Source: Planctomycetota bacterium (GTDB taxonomy: Bacteria; Planctomycetota; Planctomycetia; Planctomycetales; Planctomycetaceae). Taken from it: a stretch of DNA of 64,000 bases. The position numbers and the translations under genes were made by a program. The DNA is taken from the NCBI GenBank assembly GCA_016872645.1, contig VGZH01000010.1, forward strand, positions 20,863 through 84,862, given 5' to 3'. Of this stretch, positions 54,817 to 63,417 are shown piece by piece (the first letter of the stretch is position 1; each line of letters begins with the position of its first letter). A model generated the notes under the pieces. It was not told where the DNA came from. It worked only from the letters and a program-made list of their open reading frames with translations, and ran no database searches.

Positions 54817-56193
54817 ATGCTCCGGGAACAAGCTCAAGCGATTTGGGAAGCGGGTGTCGCGGCTGTCTCGTCCGAGCAGTTGGTTCGCAACGTGATCCGT
54901 CGCGACGGCCACACATTGTCCCTCTGTGGACGAGAATGGGACACGAAGTCGCTCGACCGCATTATTGTGCTCGGAGCCGGCAAGGCCGGTGCAGGCATGG
55001 CTTCAGCCGTTGAATCTGCGCTGGGCGAGGAACTGACTGACACAAAGGTTTCCGGCTGGGTGAACGTCCCCGCCGATTGCGTCCGGCCGTTGCGACGGGT
55101 TGTGTTGCACGCTGCTCGGCCTGCCGGTGTGAATGAGCCAACGGAAGAAGGCGTCTTCGGCACGCAACGGATTTTAGAAATAGCCCACAGCGCGGGGTCG
55201 AAGGATTTGGTGGTCGTGCTCATCTCCGGCGGCGGAAGCGCGCTGGCTCCAGCACCAATTCCGGAGATCACACTGGCGGACAAACTCGCGGTCACACGCT
55301 TTCTGATGCGATCCGGCGCGAGCATTCAAGAGCTCAATACCGTTCGCAAACATCTTTCACTGTTCAAAGGAGGCGGCCTCGCTCGAGCCGCATCGCAGTC
55401 ACGAGCCACAATCACACTCATCATCTCTGATGTGATCGGAGATCCGCTGGACGTGATCGCCTCCGGCCCGACGGTCGAGGACCCGAGCACCGCAGAGGAA
55501 GCTCTCGATGTGTTGAATCGATTCGGCGTGCAGCCACCACGCATTTCTGCGTCGGTCTTTGAGTCACTGAAAGTTGTACCGCGACCGTCACTGAGCAGCC
55601 CGCATGACCAATCCAAGTCGTTCCCTGGCGGTCGAGGTACGGTTCTCAACTTGCGAAATATCGTCATCGGCAACAACGCGACCGCGCTCGAAGCCGCAGC
55701 GAAGAAAGCTCAAGAAATGGGGTTCGCTGTGAAGTCGCTTGGATCGAACAACGCCGGCGAAGCCCAAGTCGTCGGTCGCGAGTTGGCGGAACTGTGCCGC
55801 GGCATCCGAGACGGGCAAGCCGATGTCTCGCCGCCCGTCTGCGTGCTCAGCGGTGGCGAACCGGTGGTGAAACTCGCGCCCACGAATCTGCCGCGCAAAG
55901 GTGGCCGCAATCAAGAGGTCACGCTCGCTGCGTTGCAGCATTTATGGATCGAGGGTCTCGACCGGATCGCGTTCTTGTCCGGCGGCACCGACGGCGAAGA
56001 CGGCCCAACCGACGCAGCCGGAGCGGTGGTGGACGAGAGTCTGCGTCAAGCGGCGATCGCCAAAGGTCTTGCCCCTGCCCAGTTCCTGGCGATCAACAAC
56101 TCGTACCCGTTCTTCGAGCAAACTGGCGGTCTGCTGCTCACCGGACCGACTCACACCAACGTCATGGACCTGCGAGTCGCCGTGGTGCGATGA
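54817..56193 (+). CDS. Glycerate 2-kinase (DUF4147/MOFRL family)
   Basis: 458 aa from ATG 54817. Phosphorylates D-glycerate to 2-phosphoglycerate in glyoxylate, serine or sugar-acid breakdown. N-terminal part with IIVLGAGKAGAGMA and a SGGGSAL glycine motif (VVLISGGGSALAPAPIPEI); KGGGLARAA; ISDVIGDPLDVIASGPT; C-terminal MOFRL domain with CVLSGGEPVVKL, GRNQEVTLAALQHL and FLSGGTDGEDGPTDAAGA, ending GPTHTNVMDLRV. An upstream in-frame start at 54685 would lie inside repeat C and is rejected. Confidence 0.93.
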   Translation: MLREQAQAIWEAGVAAVSSEQLVRNVIRRDGHTLSLCGREWDTKSLDRIIVLGAGKAGAGMASAVESALGEELTDTKVSGWVNVPADCVRPLRRVVLHAARPAGVNEPTEEGVFGTQRILEIAHSAGSKDLVVVLISGGGSALAPAPIPEITLADKLAVTRFLMRSGASIQELNTVRKHLSLFKGGGLARAASQSRATITLIISDVIGDPLDVIASGPTVEDPSTAEEALDVLNRFGVQPPRISASVFESLKVVPRPSLSSPHDQSKSFPGGRGTVLNLRNIVIGNNATALEAAAKKAQEMGFAVKSLGSNNAGEAQVVGRELAELCRGIRDGQADVSPPVCVLSGGEPVVKLAPTNLPRKGGRNQEVTLAALQHLWIEGLDRIAFLSGGTDGEDGPTDAAGAVVDESLRQAAIAKGLAPAQFLAINNSYPFFEQTGGLLLTGPTHTNVMDLRVAVVR

Positions 56194-56217
56194 CAATTTC
56201 GATTCGGGGTGACGGCG

Positions 56218-57120
56218 TCATGTGTCCCGCATCGAGTGCGACTGCGGCCAAACGACGTACCGGACAGCCAGTCCCCCCACAATCAAACTGCCGCCAATGA
56301 TGGTTGGCCAGCCGACTTGTTCGCTCCAGCAGAGCCAGACCCAGAGCGGGTTCAGGAGTGGCTCCAACAGTAACAGCAGCGCGGCTTCTTGGACGGTGAC
56401 GAGGGGAACTCCGCGAGCGGCCAGGACGTAGGGCAGGCCCATTTGCACGATCCCCAGCAAAGCGATCAGCAGCCATTGCAGTGGTTGTAGTTCGATGCCG
56501 CGCGGCAGCACAATCGGCAGCAGCACAACACCGCTGACGAAGTGATTCAACAGCGTCAGCCAGGCAGAGTCTTCGTCTCGCAACCAGCGCAGGCAGAGAA
56601 TCACTCCGGCATACGCGACTCCGCTGCCGAGGGCGATCAGGTTGCCATCGGCTCGCTGTTGGTCACGTTCAGAGAGCACGATGAACGCGATGCCGGCTGC
56701 GGCGCAGAGCAGGGCAACGACGTTGCCGCGATGGACTCGTTCTCTCAGCGCGAGCCAGCCGAATAAGAAGACCCACACCGTGGCCGTGTACTGCAAAAAC
56801 GTCGCTGCAGCGGCCGAAGTGCGCGTCAAACCGATGACGTACAAAGTGTTCATCGCCGTAAACGTCGTGGCCGAGGCGAGCAATCCTGGCCGCCAGCGGA
56901 CTTGTTTCCAATGCACCAGCGGAAGCAGCGCGACGGATGCGAACAGCGAGCGATAGCAGGCCAGCAACCAACCGCGATCTTCGAGCGGGATCGCTTGCAT
57001 TGCCGGACTTTTGACGAGGAGGCCGTTGGTGCTCCACAGGATTGCGGCGGCGATCAGCAGCGTGCGGCCTTTGGAGTGCGGTGTGTCAGCGCCGCTATGG
57101 GTCTTTTCGTGTTCAGCCAT
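56218..57120 (-). CDS. EamA/DMT-family permease
   Basis: 300 aa from ATG 57120, about ten membrane spans in two EamA halves (LLIAAAILWSTNGLLVKSPA; LTRTSAAAATFLQYTATVWV; then second half with LGIVQMGLPYVLAARGVPLV and PTIIGGSLIVGGLAVRYVVW). Probable exporter of a small metabolite. An extension to 57198 would begin inside the distal arm of repeat B3. Even with the chosen start, residues 5-16 (EKTHSGADTPHSKG) are encoded by the proximal arm of that repeat, so a mobile palindrome has become part of the N-terminus. Confidence 0.8.
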   Translation of the reverse strand: MAEHEKTHSGADTPHSKGRTLLIAAAILWSTNGLLVKSPAMQAIPLEDRGWLLACYRSLFASVALLPLVHWKQVRWRPGLLASATTFTAMNTLYVIGLTRTSAAAATFLQYTATVWVFLFGWLALRERVHRGNVVALLCAAAGIAFIVLSERDQQRADGNLIALGSGVAYAGVILCLRWLRDEDSAWLTLLNHFVSGVVLLPIVLPRGIELQPLQWLLIALLGIVQMGLPYVLAARGVPLVTVQEAALLLLLEPLLNPLWVWLCWSEQVGWPTIIGGSLIVGGLAVRYVVWPQSHSMRDT

Positions 57121-57198
57121 TCGCCAACAACTCTCGGTGAAACTAACGACGATCGACAGCCAGACAATCCAAAGCGGTGCTGACACACCGCACTCCAT
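57071..57198. repeat. Long inverted element, family B, copy 3
   Basis: Arms GGAGTGCGGTGTGTCAGCGC (near 57073) and the complement at 57169-57197 (AGCGGTGCTGACACACCGCA), with a centre of about 70 nt. Same unit as 40086-40224 and 17198-17223. It spans the start of the permease gene and ends 2 nt before the stop of the kinase gene at 57200. In translated form it gives peptides of the kind MECGVSAPLW. Confidence 0.8.
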
Positions 57199-57199
57199 G

Positions 57200-58651
57200 T
57201 CAGTTTACGTCTCGTCCCGTCAGCAAGTCCTCGACCGCATCGGCGTGACGGGCGATGTGGCGAACGCTGCGGCAGAGTTCGTCGGGGGCGACTTTTGCTC
57301 GCGAGTGTTTTTCGACCATGACGAAGTGCGGAACGCCGTTGACGTCGCGGACGGCGATGCTGCCGTGCGGCTGAACCGCATTGCGACGCAGCGCGAGTTC
57401 GTAGTGATCCGCAGAAGCCGGTCCGCCGATCGAGAAGATTTGCAGTTGTCGGAACGGGGCGTTGTCGGCGGCGGAGGCGATAACGACTCGCTGCTGGCGG
57501 TTCTTCGGGAGTTGCACCACGACATCGAACTCGTCGGAACCTTCTCGCGCGGTCCAGGTGATGTCCTGCTCGTCGTTGAAGGCTTCGGCCAACAGTTGCC
57601 GGACATCGCGAATCTGCTCCAGGGCGGCGAACAAGCGTGGCTGAGCTTCGTCGGCGTCTTGAGCACGCTGCAGTGGATCGCGATGGACGAGCCAATCAAC
57701 GATTTCAGCGACTTCGTTTGGCAATTCGGCACAGTCATGTCGGACATTTGGGAACGACTGCGTCATCGCTTGCGACATGAGCTGCTTGACCGTCTTGCCG
57801 TTGAAGGGGAGTCGGCCAGTCAACATGCGATACAGGCAAACCCCGAGGGCATACATGTCGGTTGATGGGGACGCGACCGCGCCGGAGAATAGTTCCGGAG
57901 CCATGTAGTGCGGCGTGCCGACCAGTCCATCGAAGACTTTCTCACCACGTCCACGCACTCGTTTGGCCAATCCGAAGTCCCCGATTTTAGCTCGGCCGAG
58001 TCCGTGTGATTCCTTGGTCAACAAAACGTTTTCCGGTTTGACGTCGCGATGGATCAGTCCCGTTCGATGTGCGGCGGCAAGGCCATCGGTGATCTCAGCG
58101 GTGATTCGCAAGGCCTCGGCCGGCGCTAGTCGCAGTCGCGTGTCGAGAACTTTTTGCAACGAGTTGCCCGCAACGAATTCCATCTCCAGAAAGTGGAAGT
58201 CGTCGTGCCTGCCGACCGCATAGGCCATCACGACGTTCGGGTGATGCAGGTTCGCGACGGCGATCGCCTCCTGACGAAACCGGTTGACGTAGTCGGCATC
58301 GGTCTCGACGTATTTTGGTGAAAGGACCTTGAGCGCGCATCGCCGTTCCAGTTGCTGATGCAGCGCGAGGTACACTGCTCCCATGGCCCCGCGACCGAGC
58401 AGCGTGTCGCAGCGATAGACGCCAAGCGTTTTTCCAGTCAGCTTTTCGGGGTGATTCTTCGTCGAGCGTTTCGCCGCAGGTTGTTCGACCGGCGGGTTCG
58501 GAGAATTCTTATTGGGTTCGGCCGCGAGATTCGGCGGCAAAACCGTCGCGGCCAAGTGCGGCGCGTACAGAATCGTGGTGCCCAGCGGCACCGATTCGCC
58601 AATCTCGGCGGAATCGTGAAGGATGTCATGTGTGGGAGCCGGTTCAGTCAA
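57200..58651 (-). CDS. Eukaryote-like serine/threonine protein kinase
   Basis: 483 aa from a TTG at 58651; an ATG start is not available and the true start is uncertain. Kinase domain at about 75-340: GRGAMGAVYLA, ALKVL (Lys), HRDVKPENVLL, IGDFGLAKR, TPHYMAPELF and the later DMYALGVCLYRM. The C-terminal 120 residues (HYELALRRNAVQPHGSIAVR then VPHFVMVEKHSRAKVAPDEL) form a separate globular domain, not recognised, faintly like YbjN or type III secretion chaperone folds. No transmembrane span, so soluble. Single gene, divergent from rimO. Confidence 0.85.
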   Translation of the reverse strand: MTEPAPTHDILHDSAEIGESVPLGTTILYAPHLAATVLPPNLAAEPNKNSPNPPVEQPAAKRSTKNHPEKLTGKTLGVYRCDTLLGRGAMGAVYLALHQQLERRCALKVLSPKYVETDADYVNRFRQEAIAVANLHHPNVVMAYAVGRHDDFHFLEMEFVAGNSLQKVLDTRLRLAPAEALRITAEITDGLAAAHRTGLIHRDVKPENVLLTKESHGLGRAKIGDFGLAKRVRGRGEKVFDGLVGTPHYMAPELFSGAVASPSTDMYALGVCLYRMLTGRLPFNGKTVKQLMSQAMTQSFPNVRHDCAELPNEVAEIVDWLVHRDPLQRAQDADEAQPRLFAALEQIRDVRQLLAEAFNDEQDITWTAREGSDEFDVVVQLPKNRQQRVVIASAADNAPFRQLQIFSIGGPASADHYELALRRNAVQPHGSIAVRDVNGVPHFVMVEKHSRAKVAPDELCRSVRHIARHADAVEDLLTGRDVN

Positions 58652-58770
58652 TGGACACTCAACTTTCTGCAATGGGTTGGCATTGTACCGGGCAACTACG
58701 GGCGCGAAAGAGAGGGGCAAAGTTTGAACCCACGACAGGTCAGTGACGCTCGATGCGCTGTGACATTTCC

Positions 58771-58826
58771 GCACGACGCGCCAGCAATTGGCCGTTCCAG
58801 GCAAACCACTCGCTGTCGAGTTGTGC
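58771..58826. repeat. Palindromic dispersed repeat, family A, copy 3 (decayed)
   Basis: Arms GCACGACGCGCCAGCAATTG (from 58771) and the reverse-complement-like arm ending at 58826 (ACCACTCGCTGTCGAGTTGT...), each matching 17-18 of 22 positions of copy 1. Located in the divergent gap between the kinase and rimO genes; less perfect than copies 1 and 2. Confidence 0.55.
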
Positions 58827-58928
58827 CAAGTTCTTGGCAAGGGAGGCCAAGTTGGGGCCCAGCGGCCTTTCTCGAAACGGGAAATCCTCGATTTGATCGA
58901 GCGGTTTGCTCTGAATTCTCCCGGCGTC

Positions 58929-58938
58929 GGCTACAATG
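58929..58938 (+). promoter_or_regulatory. Extended -10-like element upstream of rimO
   Basis: GGCTACAATG at 58929-58938 contains TACAAT. No good -35 lies 17 nt upstream. It overlaps the ATG at 58936, so if it is a promoter the rimO start must lie downstream, for example TTG 58987. Confidence 0.3.
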
Positions 58939-60372
58939 CTGCCGGTTTTAAAACGTCTACTTCGCCCGACCGAAAAGAATATTGCCTTGTCCGCTTCCTC
59001 GTTTGAGCCGCTGTCCTCCGCCGAAACCATCTCGAAGGGGACGTACGCCTTCGTGAGCCTCGGCTGTCCCAAGAACCTCGTGGATAGCGAGAAAATGCTC
59101 GGCACTCTGTCGCTCGACGGCTATTCGCTGGTCTCGGAGGCGGACGGAGCGGACTTTGTGATCGTCAACACCTGCGGCTTCATCGAGCAATCGCGGATCG
59201 AGTCGAAGGGGGTCATTCAGGAGATGCTCGATCTCAAAAAGGCCGGTCGGACTAACGGTGTTATTGTCGCCGGCTGCCTGCCGGAGCGAGTCGGAGGCAG
59301 CTTGCTCGACGAGATGCCGGAGATCGACCACATCGTCGGCGTCTTCGGCCGCGACGAGATCACGAAAGTCGCCGACCGGCTGCTTGGCCAGCAAACCGAA
59401 CAACGAACGCTGTTCCGGCCGGCTCCGATCAAGGCGATGAATGATCAAACTCGGCTGCGGATCACACCGGATCACTTTGCGTACCTGAAAATCTCTGAAG
59501 GCTGCGACCGGACCTGCACGTTTTGCGCGATCCCGAAGATGCGCGGCAAGCACATCACAAAGCCGATCGAGATGGTCATTGCGGAGGCAAAAGAACTCGT
59601 CGCCGACGGAGTTCGCGAGTTGATCATCGTGGCGCAGGACACGACCTACTACGGCCTCGACCTGTACGGCAAAGTGCGGTTGACCGAATTGCTGTGGCAA
59701 CTCGATCAAGTCGAGGGGCTGGATTGGATTCGGCTGATGTACATGTACCCAATCAACTTCTCAGACGAGCTGATCGAGACCATCGCGGGCAGCGAGAAGA
59801 TTCTGCCGTACCTCGACATGCCGTTGCAGCACATTAACGACACGATGCTCAAACGGATGCAGCGCCGAGTAAACCGGGATCAAACCGTCGAACTCGTTCA
59901 CAAGCTGCGTGACCGCATCCCGAATCTGGTGCTGCGGACGACATTCATCACCGGCTTCCCTGGCGAGACAGACGAGCAATTCGAGGAACTTAAAGAATTT
60001 GTTGCTGAGTCGAAGTTCGAGCGGATGGGAGTCTTCACCTACTCGCTGGAACCCGGCACGCCCGCTGAGAAGCTGAGCGACCATCTTCCGGAAGAGGTCA
60101 GGAACGCGCGCCGCGACGAGCTGATGGAACTGCAACAGCAGATCGCGTTCGACTTCGCCGACACGCTGGTTGGTTACGAACTCGACGTGCTGATCGACAG
60201 CGAAACCGATGAGCCGGGGGTGTTCGCTGGTCGTACGTTCGCCGACGCACCGGACATCGACGGCACGGTCTACGTTGAAGCCGAAGGACTCGAACCGGGT
60301 GACATTGCTCCGGTAATCATCGCGGCTCGACAGGATTATGACTTGCTGGGAGTGGTTGCGTCGGAGGAATAA
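58936..60372 (+). CDS. rimO: Ribosomal protein uS12 methylthiotransferase
   Basis: 478 aa as written; a TTG at 58987 would give 461 aa and is preferred if the GGCTACAATG element is a promoter. Radical-SAM enzyme adding a methylthio group to an Asp of S12. N-terminal UPF0004 domain with three cluster cysteines (LGCPKN, TCGFIEQ, GCLPER); radical-SAM motif EGCDRTCTFCAIP (Cys-x3-Cys-x2-Cys); C-terminal TRAM domain. Typical length. It is 3 nt before pgsA and shares its transcript. Confidence 0.94.
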   Translation: MLPVLKRLLRPTEKNIALSASSFEPLSSAETISKGTYAFVSLGCPKNLVDSEKMLGTLSLDGYSLVSEADGADFVIVNTCGFIEQSRIESKGVIQEMLDLKKAGRTNGVIVAGCLPERVGGSLLDEMPEIDHIVGVFGRDEITKVADRLLGQQTEQRTLFRPAPIKAMNDQTRLRITPDHFAYLKISEGCDRTCTFCAIPKMRGKHITKPIEMVIAEAKELVADGVRELIIVAQDTTYYGLDLYGKVRLTELLWQLDQVEGLDWIRLMYMYPINFSDELIETIAGSEKILPYLDMPLQHINDTMLKRMQRRVNRDQTVELVHKLRDRIPNLVLRTTFITGFPGETDEQFEELKEFVAESKFERMGVFTYSLEPGTPAEKLSDHLPEEVRNARRDELMELQQQIAFDFADTLVGYELDVLIDSETDEPGVFAGRTFADAPDIDGTVYVEAEGLEPGDIAPVIIAARQDYDLLGVVASEE

Positions 60373-60375
60373 CGC

Positions 60376-60999
60376 ATGCCCGTCACGGACCCGACTCCCG
60401 AAACTCCGAACGTGACTGCTTCGTCTACGCCGTTGCCTCGTATCGATCGGCGTTCGCTGAACGTTCCGAATTTTATCACGCTGGCTCGGCTGGTGTTGGC
60501 GGTCGTGTTGTTCGCGATGATTTCTCTCGGATCGTCGTGGGTTGGGGCGACGATCATGTTCATCGTCGCAGCCGCAACCGACGCGCTCGACGGTTACATC
60601 GCTCGCAAGTACGGATTGGTTACAACGCTCGGCCGCATTCTCGATCCGTTCGCCGACAAGATCATCATCTGCGGTGCGTTCCTGTTTCTTGTGGCTCAAC
60701 CGAAATCCGGAGTCACCGCCTGGATGGCCTTGATCGTCTTTGGACGCGAGATGTTCATCACCAGTTTGCGGGCGTTTCTCGAACAGCACGGGCGGGACTT
60801 TTCCGCCGTTTGGAGCGGCAAGATCAAGATGGCATTGCAGTGTGTGGCCGTGGCCGTCAGCTTGCTGTCGATGGATGCTCGATTCGCCGGAGTCGAGTTC
60901 ATCTGGTTACGCGACGTGATCTTGTGGGCCACGGTCGCCGCGACGGCCTACAGCGGCGTCGAATACACCTACCGAGCCTATCGCATGCTCAGAGCTTAG
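60376..60999 (+). CDS. pgsA: CDP-diacylglycerol-glycerol-3-phosphate 3-phosphatidyltransferase
   Basis: 207 aa. Makes phosphatidylglycerophosphate at the inner membrane, upstream of PgpA (40256). The CDP-alcohol phosphotransferase motif is complete: DALDGYIARKYG, then GRILDPFADK. About five to six membrane segments after a polar N-terminal stretch of 35 residues. Starts 3 nt after rimO. Confidence 0.93.
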   Translation: MPVTDPTPETPNVTASSTPLPRIDRRSLNVPNFITLARLVLAVVLFAMISLGSSWVGATIMFIVAAATDALDGYIARKYGLVTTLGRILDPFADKIIICGAFLFLVAQPKSGVTAWMALIVFGREMFITSLRAFLEQHGRDFSAVWSGKIKMALQCVAVAVSLLSMDARFAGVEFIWLRDVILWATVAATAYSGVEYTYRAYRMLRA

Positions 61000-61410
61000 G
61001 AGCGGCACGTTTCAAAAATTGACCAGTACGTTTACGTCCGCGCGATGGCCGAGCCGTTGGTACCTCGAAATCTGTTGGTGGGCCCCGGAACCTGATGCGA
61101 TCCGCTCGTTGACGAACCGGACGAAACTGGGCCTCGGGCGTCTTGGCTTAGTCGTCCGGCTTCTGAGCATTCCCTCAAACCAGCGGAATTGCGGGCAGAA
61201 CCAGGCACGCGACAGCCGCGAACAACCAATCTTGTGCAAGTCGCGACCTGAGGGAGTTCCTTTTGGGGCAACCGAAGTGATAGGCGGTAGCTTGCTTATG
61301 CGAGATCGACTAGGCAAGCGACCAAAGATTTGGCTTGGCGTTCATCTCACGCGAAGGGGCGGCTACATTGCGCCGGGTTTGAAATCGTTCGCGTTCGGAA
61401 AGGATCGCTC
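61000..61410. other. 411-nt region before the M28 peptidase gene
   Basis: No convincing gene. It ends with GGCTACATTG (61361-61370), a likely extended -10 (TACATT) with a weak TTCATC 17 nt upstream, about 45 nt before the ATG at 61411; this is the probable peptidase promoter. The rest is unremarkable. Confidence 0.4.
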
Positions 61411-63417
61411 ATGCGTCGTCTTGTGGTGAGTTGCACTCTTGCGTTGCTTGTCGTCGCTGGTTCGCTGGCTTGGGGCGAAGTCGCTCCGGAGGTCGTGACG
61501 CGGTTGACCTCGGATTTGAAATATCTCGCTTCGGATGAACTCGAAGGTCGGGGTGTCGGGACGAACGGGCTGAACGTCGCGGCAGATTATGTGGCGAAGG
61601 CATTCAAGGACGCGGGCCTCAACGTGACTACGGCCGGCGGCGACCCGTTCCAAGAATTCACGATGACCACCGGCGCACAGCTGGGCCCGACGAACACGCT
61701 CAATCTGGTCGGTCCGGGAGGAAAGAGGATCGAACTGGCGATCGACAAGGACTTTCAAGTTTGCTCGTTCGGAGCGTCGGGAACGATTAACGCGGAGTTA
61801 GTCTTTGGCGGCTACGCGATCGACGCGAAAGACGATAAGTACCAGGACCTCGAAGGGACGGACGTCAAAGGGAAAGTTCTGGTGGTGATTCGCAAGACCC
61901 CTCGGCAGGGGGACCCTCACGGGCCGTTTGCTGCGGGACACGGTGGGCAATCGCGGCACGCCGACTTGCGATCCAAGATCAGCAACGCTTTCGGCAGAGG
62001 TGCTGCGGCGATTCTGTTTGTCAACGATGTCGCCTCCGGCAAGAAAGAAATCGAACAAGCCAAGCAACGAGCGAAGGACGCGGCCGAAACGGTTGTCGAT
62101 GCCGCCGCCGCGCTGCTTGCAGCGGATGCAAACAACGCAGAAGCCGTAAAATCTGCTCGCGAAAAACTGGACGAGGCGGTCAAGAAGGTCCAGCAGCTGC
62201 GTGATGCGGTCACGAAGGTCGAAACCGACGTGCTGATGAAGTTCGGCTATGCCGGATTCAACCAAAACGTTGGCGGGCCGATTTTTCATGTGACTCAGGC
62301 CGCAGTCGATCAGGTCTTGCAGGCGTCGCTCAAGAAGACGCTCGCGGCGTTGGAAGCCGAGATCGACCAAGACCTCAAGCCGAGGACGGCGGTGCTCACC
62401 GGCTGGAAGGCCGAAGGACAGGCGTCGGTCGAACTTATCAAGACGGAAGTGAAGAACGTCATCGCGGTCATCGAAGGGCAGGGGGCATTGGCGGAAGAAA
62501 CCGTCATCATTGGAGCCCACTACGATCACATTGGCTTCGGCGGACAAAACTCGCTGGCTCCCGGTGTCAAAGATGTTCATAACGGAGCGGACGACAACGG
62601 ATCGGGAACGGTGTCGCTGATCGAGCTGGCTCGGCGATTTGGCGCTCGCAAAGAACCGCTCAAGCGACGGTTGGTGTTCATCGCGTTCACGGCGGAAGAA
62701 TCCGGTTTGATCGGATCCGCTCGTTATTGCACCGAACCGATTTATCCGCTCGACAAGACGATCGCGATGATCAACATGGACATGGTCGGTCGGCTGAAGG
62801 ACGAGAAGCTGATCGTTTACGGCACCGGAACGGCTCCGCATTGGAAGACACAGCTCGAACGATTGAATGGAGCCTCGAAGTTTGAGCTCGTGATGAAACC
62901 TGAAGGTTTTGGCCCCAGCGATCAGTCGTCGTTCTACGGCAAAAAGATTCCGGTGCTGCACTTTTTCACCGGCACGCACGGCGAGTATCACCGGCCGGGT
63001 GACGATTGGAACCTGATCAACTACCCCGGCATGGCGCGCGTGGTCGACATGATTGAGCAAGTGACTCTGGAAACGGTGCAGTCCGCCGAGAAGCCGCAGT
63101 ACGTCGAGGTCAAAGGCTCGGGGGATCAGGCTCAAGCGCGCAGCGGCAGCAGCCGGCCGTACTTTGGATCGATTCCCGATCTGGGAAACGAAACTCCCGG
63201 CTATGCGCTTTCGGGTGTCGCTGGTGGCGGTCCGGCTGATAAGGGTGGAATCAAAGGGGGCGACGTCATCGTGGAATTCGGCAAGAACAAAATCAGCAAC
63301 CTCGACGACTTCGATCTCGCGCTTCGAAAATTCAAAGCGGGCGAAGAAGTCGAAGTCATTGTGCTCCGCAAAGGAGAGCGGGTGACGTTGAAAGTGACGT
63401 TAGGGCAGTCGAAGTAG
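61411..63417 (+). CDS. Secreted M28 peptidase with PA and C-terminal PDZ domains
   Basis: 668 aa, ATG at 61411, AAGGAT upstream; signal peptide (ALLVVAGSLAWG). Zinc aminopeptidase-type: IIGAHYDHIG (His), HNGADDNGSG (Asp), TAEESGLIGSA (Glu pair), INMDMVGR (Asp) and a late TGTHGEYHRPGDD (His). A PA domain is inserted early (residues about 115-330), with an unusual Ala/Lys-rich coiled-coil insert near 205-270 (EQAKQRAKDAAETVVDAAA). PDZ at about 590-668 (GVAGGGPADKGGIKGGDVIV). Probably digests peptides in the periplasm. Confidence 0.92.
   Translation: MRRLVVSCTLALLVVAGSLAWGEVAPEVVTRLTSDLKYLASDELEGRGVGTNGLNVAADYVAKAFKDAGLNVTTAGGDPFQEFTMTTGAQLGPTNTLNLVGPGGKRIELAIDKDFQVCSFGASGTINAELVFGGYAIDAKDDKYQDLEGTDVKGKVLVVIRKTPRQGDPHGPFAAGHGGQSRHADLRSKISNAFGRGAAAILFVNDVASGKKEIEQAKQRAKDAAETVVDAAAALLAADANNAEAVKSAREKLDEAVKKVQQLRDAVTKVETDVLMKFGYAGFNQNVGGPIFHVTQAAVDQVLQASLKKTLAALEAEIDQDLKPRTAVLTGWKAEGQASVELIKTEVKNVIAVIEGQGALAEETVIIGAHYDHIGFGGQNSLAPGVKDVHNGADDNGSGTVSLIELARRFGARKEPLKRRLVFIAFTAEESGLIGSARYCTEPIYPLDKTIAMINMDMVGRLKDEKLIVYGTGTAPHWKTQLERLNGASKFELVMKPEGFGPSDQSSFYGKKIPVLHFFTGTHGEYHRPGDDWNLINYPGMARVVDMIEQVTLETVQSAEKPQYVEVKGSGDQAQARSGSSRPYFGSIPDLGNETPGYALSGVAGGGPADKGGIKGGDVIVEFGKNKISNLDDFDLALRKFKAGEEVEVIVLRKGERVTLKVTLGQSK

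Noticed and set aside
61798..63135. 445-codon minus-strand frame opposite the M28 peptidase
   Set aside because: Shadow of a gene with complete zinc-site motifs and a signal peptide on the other strand.
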